The translations under genes were made by a program, and so were the position numbers. From Hyphomicrobiales bacterium (GTDB taxonomy: Bacteria > Pseudomonadota > Alphaproteobacteria > Rhizobiales > Rhizobiaceae), in assembly GCA_900465915.1 (NCBI GenBank), contig UBKJ01000003.1, positions 1 to 64,000 on the forward strand: DNA of 64,000 bases, read 5' to 3'. Shown piece by piece: positions 53,268 through 64,000 of the stretch. Under the pieces are notes generated by a model that ran no database searches, was not told where the DNA came from, and saw nothing but the letters and a program-made list of their open reading frames with translations. Numbering within the stretch: position 1 is the first letter of the stretch; each line of letters starts with the position of its first letter.

Positions 53268-53954
53268 ATGACCGAAACCGCAGCATCGCGCAAAGCCGAC
53301 AGCCAGCCGCTCGCCGAGCAGGTGGCGGCCGAAATGCGCGGCATGCTCATCGCCGGCGTCTACGGGCCGGGGGAAAAACTGTCCGAGCAGCAGGTGGCGC
53401 AGCGCTTCGACATTTCGCGCAACACGCTGCGCGAGGTGTTCCGGCTGCTGACCAGTCAGGGGCTGCTGGCGCATATTCCCAATCGCGGCGTCTTCGTCGC
53501 CGCGCCCGACGAGGCGGCGGTGCTCGACATCTACCGGGTGCGCGGGGTGATCCAGACGGGCGCGGTGCGCGCGGCGACGCGCTCGCATCCGGCGCTGGCG
53601 CGCATGGCGGCGCTGACCGAAAAGGCGGCCGCCGCGCGCGACCGCGGTGACTGGGCCGAGGTCGGCACGCTCAACATGGAGTTCCACCGCGCCATGGTCG
53701 GGCTGTGCGACAGCCCGCGCCTCAGCACCTGCTTCGATCTCGTATTGGCCGAGCTGCGGCTGATCTTCGGCCAGTTGGGCGACGACGGCCATCTGCACGA
53801 GGCCTATGTGGCGATGAACGCCTCGCTGATCCGTACCTTGCAGGCGGGCGACCTCGACAGAGCGGAGGCGGAGCTGGAGCTTTATTTGCTCAAATCCGAG
53901 CGTTCGGTGCTCACCGCCTTGCAGCGGCGGGGACGGGCGTCACAGCCAGCGTGA
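53268..53954 (+). CDS. GntR-family regulator, FCD (FadR) type
   Basis: 228 residues. The winged helix is LSEQQVAQRFDISRNTLREVFRLL, then NRGVFVA, followed by an FCD domain with NMEFHRAMVGLCDSPRLS. It is divergent from pxpA with palindromes between, so it most likely controls the PxpA-PxpBC-BC-DUF1989-Cds1 operon in response to a ring amide or amino-acid product. ATG 53268 begins MTETAAS; the frame opens earlier but runs through the operator. Its 3' end overlaps the convergent phosphopantetheinyl transferase gene by 44 bp. Confidence 0.86.
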   Translation: MTETAASRKADSQPLAEQVAAEMRGMLIAGVYGPGEKLSEQQVAQRFDISRNTLREVFRLLTSQGLLAHIPNRGVFVAAPDEAAVLDIYRVRGVIQTGAVRAATRSHPALARMAALTEKAAAARDRGDWAEVGTLNMEFHRAMVGLCDSPRLSTCFDLVLAELRLIFGQLGDDGHLHEAYVAMNASLIRTLQAGDLDRAEAELELYLLKSERSVLTALQRRGRASQPA

Positions 53955-54561
53955 CGATGCGCGGCGCGGCGATCCAGGCGAAGCGGGCTATGCGGCCCGT
54001 CGTCGTGCGGGCCAGGCCGGCGGCGAAATCGACGGCGATGTCGTCGTAATTCAGCACCACGCCGTCGAGCGGATAGACGGATTTATAGACCGCCTCCTTG
54101 GCCGAGAACAAAAGCCGGCCCGCCAGCGCCGGCGCAAGGCCGCCGAGCCGGTCGGCGGGCGTCAGCACCAGCTCCAGAAGTTCGTCGGGGAGGGGCAGCG
54201 CCGGCTCGACGTCGATCCCCGGCGAGACGCCGCAGGCGAGGAGCGCCACGGCGGCCACCGCCACCGCGTCGTCATGCGCCAGCGACCCCATCGCCTCCCG
54301 CGGCCAGACCGGCGCGCCGGAGACGTCGCGCAGGATGTCGGCCTGCGCGACGCCGCATTGCGCCAGAAGCCCGCGCGCCACCAAGCGCGCCGCGCCGCTC
54401 GCCGCCAGCCGGTCGACGAAGCGGGCGGGGATGGTCCGCAATTCGGCCGGGGTGAGGTGGGTTTCGTCGCCCGCCTGAATCGGCCGGCAATCCGTCAGCA
54501 CGCCCGGCGGCGCGATGGCGCGCATCGCGTCGGCCAGCGCGCCATCGGACCGGCCGGCCAT
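53911..54561 (-). CDS. 4'-phosphopantetheinyl transferase (Sfp/EntD type)
   Basis: 216 residues. The two family signatures are GIDVEPALPL (magnesium-binding) and FSAKEAVYKSVYP (catalytic Glu/Lys). The short EntD-like length and the N-terminal arrangement match siderophore-type transferases. It adds the phosphopantetheine arm of coenzyme A to a carrier-protein serine; the obvious target is the thiolation domain of the synthetase encoded two genes upstream (Ser605). Its ATG immediately follows the TGA of the acetyltransferase gene. The last 44 bp overlap the convergent GntR gene. Confidence 0.87.
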   Translation of the reverse strand: MAGRSDGALADAMRAIAPPGVLTDCRPIQAGDETHLTPAELRTIPARFVDRLAASGAARLVARGLLAQCGVAQADILRDVSGAPVWPREAMGSLAHDDAVAVAAVALLACGVSPGIDVEPALPLPDELLELVLTPADRLGGLAPALAGRLLFSAKEAVYKSVYPLDGVVLNYDDIAVDFAAGLARTTTGRIARFAWIAAPRIVTLAVTPVPAAARR

Positions 54562-54998
54562 TCAACCGGCCGGGTCGAGATGGGCGATCATCTCGCCGTC
54601 CTCGTCCAGTCCGTCCTCGACGAAACCGGCGGCGGCGTAGAGCCGCCGCGCCGCCTCGTTCTCGGGCTCGTAGCAGATGGCGACGCGCCGGGCGGGACCG
54701 AGCGCGCGGATTTCCGTGAGCGCGGCCTTGAGCGCCGCCTTACCGTAGCCGCGGCCCTGATGGCGGCGGTCGATCATGAAGCGATAGATCTGCGCCTCGT
54801 CCGCGTCGCCGGCGTCGTACATGAGGAAGCCGACCAGCGTCTCGCCGGCCATGATCGCGCGCGGGCGGGCGTCGGGGTCGGTCAGCGCCTCTTCGAGCGA
54901 TTCCGCGTTGCTCGCCACCAGCTCGGTCTGGTCGGGGGCAAGCTCCAGCGCCGCCACGGCGACGCTGTTCTCAGGCGTGACCGGGACCAGGCGCACCG

Positions 54999-55002
<4 letters not shown>
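54562..55002 (-). CDS. GNAT-family N-acetyltransferase
   Basis: 146 residues. The acetyl-CoA pyrophosphate-binding loop is RRHQGRGYGKAAL, and ENEAARRLYAAAGFVEDG is the usual C-terminal GNAT block. DEAQIYRFMIDR precedes the loop. The closest general type is the SpeG/BltD polyamine and diamine acetyltransferase group. It overlaps the synthetase stop by ATGA and abuts the phosphopantetheinyl transferase, so it is part of the synthetase operon. A role in acetylating amino groups of the polymer or its monomer, perhaps for self-protection, is inferred. Confidence 0.85.
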
Positions 55003-59105
<4,103 letters not shown>

Positions 59106-59222
59106 CTTTTAACTCAATAATATAAGCGATACGCCGCGGGTTTCTGTTCGCCTGAAACGCGATACCGGCGGTCAGCAGGTATTGTTTTATCTGCGATTGT
59201 CACGCGGCGGGTCGTCGCCGCT

Positions 59223-59259
59223 CTTTTGGCTTGGGGCATAAGCCAAATCGGGCCAAAAG
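59223..59259. other. mutually exclusive hairpins in the PbpC/synthetase gap
   Basis: TTTGGCTT (59225-59232) can pair with AAGCCAAA (59240-59247), or CTTTTGGC (59223-59230) with GCCAAAAG (59252-59259). The two cannot form together. The 241-bp gap between the pbpC stop and the synthetase start otherwise shows an AT-rich stretch at 59106-59130 and no gene. Confidence 0.35.
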
Positions 59260-59346
59260 AAAAGCGGATTCGCGCGGCCCTCTCACCGATCCCGGCCGGG
59301 TGTCGCCAAGTTGCATCGGCGCGGCCTTCGCCATCGCGGGTTGGCG

Positions 59347-61431
59347 TCATTCGACGAAGACGCGCACGCTCGCCGCCTGGCCGCGCGCGTCGACCACGGT
59401 GAGGGTGGCGAAGCCCGGCCCGTCGGGCCGCCACAGCGAGACGCGGCGGCGTTCGGGCTCGGAAACCGGCTTGCCGTTGGCGAGCCAGCGGAACGGCGCG
59501 CGGCCGCCCTGGAGCTTCATCACCAGCGGCTCGGCGGCCTCGGCCGCGCCCTTCAGTTCCACATACGCGCCGTCGGGTGGAAAGACGATGCGCGGCGCGG
59601 GCTCGGCCGCGGCCCTCAGCGCCGGCAGGGGGTCGCTGGCGGCGGAGAAGCGGGCGAGGGTGACGGGCAGGTCGGCGCGCGCGACGCGGCCGCTCCCCGC
59701 CGGCGCGCGCGGCAGCGGGACCGCCGCCACGCCCGAGCGGGCGAAGGCCTCGAACAGGATGGGCGCCGCGGCGACATAGCCCGCCAGTCCCGGAACCGGG
59801 CCGCCGTCGGCGCGCCCCACCCAGACGCCGAGCACATGGCGGCCGTCATAGCCGACCGACCAGGCGTCGCGATAGCCGTAGGAGGTGCCGGTCTTGTAGG
59901 CGAGGCCGCGGCGCGGCGCGCCCTGCGGCGGCATGACGCCGGAGAGGATGTCGCCAACCTGCCACGTCGCCTGCTCGTCCAGCACATGGCCGGCGGGCGT
60001 CTCCGGCTCCCGCGTCTCCGCGCCGTCGCGCAGCGCGCTGACGCGGCCGCCATTGGCGAGGCCGGTATAGAGCTGCACGAGGTCGCGCAGGCTGATCCCG
60101 GCGCCGCCCAGCCCGATGGCCAGCCCCGGCGCGTCGCCCTTGGGCAGTTGCAGCGCCACGCCCGCCTGGCGGAAGCGCGTCACCAGCCGCGCCGGCCCGA
60201 CCGTGTCGAGCAGGCTGACCGCCGGCACGTTGAGCGACATCTGCAGCGCCTGGCGGATGCTGACGTCGCCCTGATAGTTCATGTCGAAATTGCGCGGCCG
60301 GTAGCCGGCGAAATCCACCGGCCGGTCGGCGATGATGGTCTCCTGCGCCACCAGCCCCTGCTCGAAAGCGAGGCCGTAGATGAAGGGTTTCAGCGTCGAG
60401 CCGGGCGAGCGCACGGCGCGCGTCATGTCGATCCAGCCGCGCCGCTTGCCGTCGAAATAATCGGCCGAGCCGACCTCGCCGAGGATCTCGCCGTTGCGGG
60501 CGTCGGCCAGCACCATCGCCACCGACACTTTGGGGCCGAGCCGGGCCACCGCCTCGCGCGCCGCCGCCTCCAGCCCCTGCTGCGCGGCCTTTTGCAGGGT
60601 CAGCCGATGGCGCGCGGCGGTGGGGGCGTTCCTGAGCGCGAGGTCGGCCACATGCGCGGCAAGTGACGGCAGCGAATGGCGGATGGCCACCACCCGTTCC
60701 AGCCGCGCGCGGCCGGCCTCGTCCTCCGTGATCACCCCGGCCGCGACCATGCGGGCGAGCACGCGGTCGCGCGCCGCTGCGGCGTTTCCGCCGGCGCGGT
60801 CGGGCCGGCGGCGCTCGGGCAATTGCGGCAGCGCCACCAGAAGCGCGGCTTCCGAGGTGGTGAGCCGTTTCGGCTCCTTGCCGAAATAGGCGAGCGAGGC
60901 GGCGCGCACCCCTTCCAGATTGCCGCCATAGGGCGCGAGCGTCAGGTAGCGTTCGAGGATCTGGCGCTTGCCGAGCCGGCGCTCGATCTGCACGGCGCGC
61001 GCCAGTTGCAGGAATTTCGAGCCGAAGCTGCGGCTCTGGCGCGGCTCGATCAGCCGGGCGAGCTGCATGGAGAGCGTCGAGCCGCCCGACACGATGCGGC
61101 CATGGCCGGCGAGCTGCGCCGCCGCCCGCAGCAGCGCGCGCGGGTCGATCCCGCGATGCTCGTAGAAGCGCTTGTCCTCATAGGCGATCAGCATGGCGAC
61201 GAATTTCGGGTCGACGTCCTCGACATGGGTGTCGAGCCGCCAATAGCCGTCCGGCGTCGCATAGGCGCGCAGCAGCGCGCCGTCGCGGTCCCGCACCTCG
61301 GTCGAAATCGTCAGCCGCTTCGGCAGAGGCGGCGGAAAGGCGCGGTCGAGCCGGTCGAGACCGAGGGCCGCGAGGCAGCCGGCGGCGGCCAGCGCGCCGA
61401 TGCCGATCAGGACCTTCCAGCGCCGTTTCAT
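59347..61431 (-). CDS. pbpC: penicillin-binding protein 1C
   Basis: 694 residues. A membrane anchor (about 7-25) precedes a family 51 transglycosylase domain with Glu85 in AYEDKRFYEHRGIDPRALLRA and GGSTLSMQLARL. The transpeptidase domain has SPGSTLKPFIYG, MSLNVP and KTGTSYGYRDAWSVGYD. A C-terminal PbpC-specific domain ends at FVE. It polymerises and may cross-link glycan in the periplasm. It overlaps the macroglobulin gene by one base (TGATG), the usual pbpC-yfhM pair, in which the macroglobulin is thought to protect and PbpC to repair the envelope. True start is ATG 61431. Confidence 0.92.
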   Translation of the reverse strand: MKRRWKVLIGIGALAAAGCLAALGLDRLDRAFPPPLPKRLTISTEVRDRDGALLRAYATPDGYWRLDTHVEDVDPKFVAMLIAYEDKRFYEHRGIDPRALLRAAAQLAGHGRIVSGGSTLSMQLARLIEPRQSRSFGSKFLQLARAVQIERRLGKRQILERYLTLAPYGGNLEGVRAASLAYFGKEPKRLTTSEAALLVALPQLPERRRPDRAGGNAAAARDRVLARMVAAGVITEDEAGRARLERVVAIRHSLPSLAAHVADLALRNAPTAARHRLTLQKAAQQGLEAAAREAVARLGPKVSVAMVLADARNGEILGEVGSADYFDGKRRGWIDMTRAVRSPGSTLKPFIYGLAFEQGLVAQETIIADRPVDFAGYRPRNFDMNYQGDVSIRQALQMSLNVPAVSLLDTVGPARLVTRFRQAGVALQLPKGDAPGLAIGLGGAGISLRDLVQLYTGLANGGRVSALRDGAETREPETPAGHVLDEQATWQVGDILSGVMPPQGAPRRGLAYKTGTSYGYRDAWSVGYDGRHVLGVWVGRADGGPVPGLAGYVAAAPILFEAFARSGVAAVPLPRAPAGSGRVARADLPVTLARFSAASDPLPALRAAAEPAPRIVFPPDGAYVELKGAAEAAEPLVMKLQGGRAPFRWLANGKPVSEPERRRVSLWRPDGPGFATLTVVDARGQAASVRVFVE

Positions 61432-64000
61432 CAGGGCGCCCTCACCTCCATCATGCCGGTCGCGGTGCGGGCTGCGTATTGCGGGCGATACATGTCCTCC
61501 ACCGTGGCGGCGGGATGGGTGTAGATGCCCGGCGTCACCGCGCGCACCACATAGGCCAGCACGAGCTGTTTCTTCTCGCCCGCCGTCTGGTCGAAGGCGG
61601 CGACGAAGCGGTCGTCGCGGAATTCGAGATGCGCGGCTTCCGTCTTGTCCAGCCAGGAGAAATTGCCGAGATCGGCGCTGGAGACGAGGCCGGGATTGTC
61701 GATCTCGAAGCCGGCCGGCAGAAGGTCGGTGACGAGCAGCCGCGAGCGCCATTGCTCGAGGTCGTCGATCTTCAGCACCACGACGAAACGCTCGTTCTGG
61801 GCCACGCTGGTGACGTTGGCCTCCTGGCCGTCGAGCGTGTAATAGCTGCGCTCGATCCTGAAGCCGTCGCCGCCGGCGGGCAGCGACTGCGCCGGCGGGG
61901 CCACGGCGGTGACGACCGCGTCCACCGCCTCGCCGCCCTTGTTGGTCAGCGTCAGCGGATGCGCGGTCAGCGCCGCGCCGTCGACGCGGTCGGAAAACGC
62001 GCCCGAATGCGCGGCGCCGTCGACGTCGAGCCGGATGGCGTCGTTGTCGTCCTTGAGGCTGCGCGCGGCCAGAAGCATCCAGGCCTGGTCCTGCGTGCTC
62101 AGATATTTCGCCCGGTCGCGCTCGTAGCCGACGAGGGTGACGAGCGAGGGCAGCACCTTGGGCGCGGGCTTCGATTCCGCCGCCAGCGCCAGCATGGCCG
62201 CGCCGTCGCGCAAGGGCGAGCCGTAATCGGCGCGGTTATAGTCGAAGGACTTGGTATTGGCGGCCAGCGCCAGACCGGCGGCGAAGACGCGCTCCGCCCG
62301 GGCCTGGTCGCCATAGAGCGCCAGCCCCGCCGCGAGCTGCGCCACCGCCATCGGGCTCGCGAAATTGTCGAGCTGGGTGTCGGCGTAATAGCGCAGGTCG
62401 CCGACCGAGGCCTTTTTGTTGCGCGCCAGCACATAGAGCGCATAGGCGATGTCGTCGCCGCGGTCCTTGGCGTCGGTGGTGTAGCCGAGCGCGTTCTGCA
62501 GGTTGGTCAGCGCCGACACCATGGCCGGCTGCGGCACGTCGTAGCCCTTCTCGCGGGCGCGGGTCAGGAAGTCGCTGACATAGGCGTCGAGCCACAGGTC
62601 GCCCGAGCCCGGACCCCACAGGCCGAAGGAGCCGGTGGAGGACTGGTAGCTCAGGAGCCGGAAGACGGCGTCCTGGATGCGCTTCTTCAGCTCCGCCTCG
62701 TCTTCGCCTTGTCCCGTCGCCGCCGCCATTTCGCTGAGATAGAGCAGCGGCAGCGCGCGGCTGGTGGTCTGCTCGGCGCAGCCATAGGGGTAGCGGTCGA
62801 GCGCCATCAGCATCGACGGCACGTCGAAGGCGGCGCTGCGGGTGACGCCGACGCTGACCGTCGCGCCGTCGAGCAGGCTTTGCGACAGAAGCTCGCCGTC
62901 GATCCTGAGGCTGCCACCATGGGCGGAGAGCGGCACCACCTGCCGCGTGGTGACGGGCAGGTCGACCGGCCGCACGGGTAGGGCCAGGCTCTGCTCGGCC
63001 ACCACGCCGCCGGCGTTGGAAAGCCGCAGCGTGACGCCGCCCTGTCCGGTCCTATTCGCCGTCAGCGGGATCGCCAGCGACTGGCGCTTGCCACTGGCGA
63101 GCGTCAGCTTCTCCGGCCACGCGCCGGGAGCGACGGCGAGGTTGTCGGTGGTCTCGACCGCGAGGTTGTAGTCGCCGTCGGGCGCGTCGGTGTTGGCCAC
63201 GTCGAGGCGCAGTTCCGCCTGATCGCCGGGAGCCATGAAGCGCGGCAGGCTGGCGGTGGCCACCACCGGATCGCGCACGATCACGTCGGTCGCGGCGTGG
63301 CCGACGGCCTTTTTGCTCCAGGCCACGGCCATCACCCGCGCCGTTCCGTTGAACTGCGGAATGTCGAAATCGATGGTGGCCTTGCCGTCATGGTCGAGCT
63401 CGACCGGGCCGGAGAACAGCGCCACCAGCTTTTCGGTCGGCGGGCTGCCCTGCGTGGCCATGTCGCCGCCGTCGCCGCCGGTGCGCAATTTGCCCGTCGC
63501 GCCCAGCGAGCCGTCGATCAGCCGCCCATACATGTCGCGCAGCTCCAGCCCGATCTGGCGCTGGCCGAAGAACCAGTTCTCCGGGTCGGGCGGCTGGTAG
63601 CGGGTGAGGTTGAGGATGCCGACGTCGACCGCCGCCACCATGACATAGGCCTTTTCGCCGCCCGCGCCGTCCACCGCCACCGGGATAGACAGGGTTCCGC
63701 GCGGCGTGATCTTCTGCGGCGGCGTCAGCTTGACGGCGAGCTGGCGCTCGCCCGGATCGACCTTCAGCCATTTGAGGCCGATGGCGCGCGCCGGCATGCG
63801 GCTTTCCTGCGCGTCGCCGGGGCGGTAGAGCGTGGCGGTGACATAGCCCCCCGCGCCGAGATCGGCGTCGACGGGGATGTCCACCGTCGCGCCTTCCGCC
63901 GGCACGCTGGCGGTCATGGTCCTGACCAGCTTCTCCGCGCCGATCGTGACCAGCAATTCGCCGGCGAAGCGGGGGCTGATCTTCAGCCTGGCCGTCTCGC
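61431..64000 (-). CDS. alpha-2-macroglobulin family protein, 5' part outside the window
   Basis: The last 856 or so residues of a bacterial alpha-2-macroglobulin (YfhM type, usually about 1600-1900 residues). The reading frame is open to the window edge (…RFAGE before LLVTIGAEKLV), so the start lies beyond 64000. The thioester motif CAEQ is intact in YPYGCAEQTTS, which would trap attacking proteases covalently. MG and bait-region-like segments precede it and an alpha-alpha toroid and C-terminal receptor-like domain follow. Expected to be a periplasmic lipoprotein, but the signal is not in view. Coupled to pbpC by a one-base overlap. Confidence 0.92.
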   Translation of the reverse strand, partial: ETARLKISPRFAGELLVTIGAEKLVRTMTASVPAEGATVDIPVDADLGAGGYVTATLYRPGDAQESRMPARAIGLKWLKVDPGERQLAVKLTPPQKITPRGTLSIPVAVDGAGGEKAYVMVAAVDVGILNLTRYQPPDPENWFFGQRQIGLELRDMYGRLIDGSLGATGKLRTGGDGGDMATQGSPPTEKLVALFSGPVELDHDGKATIDFDIPQFNGTARVMAVAWSKKAVGHAATDVIVRDPVVATASLPRFMAPGDQAELRLDVANTDAPDGDYNLAVETTDNLAVAPGAWPEKLTLASGKRQSLAIPLTANRTGQGGVTLRLSNAGGVVAEQSLALPVRPVDLPVTTRQVVPLSAHGGSLRIDGELLSQSLLDGATVSVGVTRSAAFDVPSMLMALDRYPYGCAEQTTSRALPLLYLSEMAAATGQGEDEAELKKRIQDAVFRLLSYQSSTGSFGLWGPGSGDLWLDAYVSDFLTRAREKGYDVPQPAMVSALTNLQNALGYTTDAKDRGDDIAYALYVLARNKKASVGDLRYYADTQLDNFASPMAVAQLAAGLALYGDQARAERVFAAGLALAANTKSFDYNRADYGSPLRDGAAMLALAAESKPAPKVLPSLVTLVGYERDRAKYLSTQDQAWMLLAARSLKDDNDAIRLDVDGAAHSGAFSDRVDGAALTAHPLTLTNKGGEAVDAVVTAVAPPAQSLPAGGDGFRIERSYYTLDGQEANVTSVAQNERFVVVLKIDDLEQWRSRLLVTDLLPAGFEIDNPGLVSSADLGNFSWLDKTEAAHLEFRDDRFVAAFDQTAGEKKQLVLAYVVRAVTPGIYTHPAATVEDMYRPQYAARTATGMMEVRAP

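Overview
The window is GC-rich, gene-dense bacterial chromosome, almost certainly from an alphaproteobacterium of the Rhizobiales (Hyphomicrobiales). The grounds are codon and GC style, the abundance of ABC importers and GntR/IclR regulators of amino-acid catabolism, and two copies of a short palindromic intergenic repeat (near 11.73 and 14.93 kb) of a kind common in rhizobial and Brucella-like genomes. I found 49 full or nearly full genes plus one fragment at each window edge. I saw no rRNA, tRNA, CRISPR array, transposase or prophage gene, and no clear frameshift.

Layout. 0-3 kb: a DUF922 exported protein, then a divergent GntR/UTRA regulator and a SIS-domain sugar-amine deglycase separated by three copies of an 11-bp operator. 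3-6.6 kb: a three-subunit periplasmic FAD dehydrogenase (Tat small subunit, GMC flavoprotein, tri-haem cytochrome c). 6.7-11 kb: an RND efflux adaptor and pump. 11-15 kb: HAD phosphatase, NYN-domain protein, class II aldolase and an ArnT-type glycosyltransferase. 15-24.6 kb: an amino-acid ABC importer operon ending in its IclR regulator, divergent from an aminotransferase, a DhaK-DhaL kinase, a DapA-family lyase and an MFS carrier; two identical-type IclR palindromes lie in the divergent region. 24.7-31.5 kb: a tightly overlapping operon of two SDRs, a ThDP enzyme and hydantoinase/oxoprolinase A and B subunits, ended by a strong terminator. 31.6-38.7 kb: a YdiJ-type FAD/Fe-S dehydrogenase with a GntR/FCD regulator, a DAO-family oxidase, a uronate-dehydrogenase-like enzyme and an aspartate-type aminotransferase. 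39-44 kb: a complete branched-chain amino-acid (Liv) ABC importer with a structured leader. 44-47 kb: GntR/FCD regulator, second DapA-family lyase, Ldh-family reductase. 47-54 kb: an operon of PxpA, fused PxpB-PxpC, biotin carboxylase-BCCP, a DUF1989 protein and a Cds1-like PLP enzyme, with a divergent GntR/FCD regulator. 54-59 kb: phosphopantetheinyl transferase, GNAT acetyltransferase and a giant Pls/PosA-type membrane-bound nonribosomal peptide synthetase. 59-64 kb: PbpC and alpha-2-macroglobulin.

How it fits together. From 15 to 54 kb the region reads as one large catabolic island for amino acids, cyclic amides and sugar acids: uptake (polar amino-acid ABC, Liv ABC, MFS), deamination (two aminotransferases, one DAO oxidase), ring opening (hydantoinase AB, PxpABC) and DapA/SDR/ThDP carbon processing, each block with its own regulator and usually a visible palindromic operator. 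The two parts most worth attention are the 47-53 kb operon, whose biotin carboxylase plus KipI/KipA-type fusion recreates the domain set of a urea-type carboxylase beside PxpA, and the 54-59 kb operon, which encodes a likely poly-amino-acid synthetase with its own activating and acetylating enzymes.
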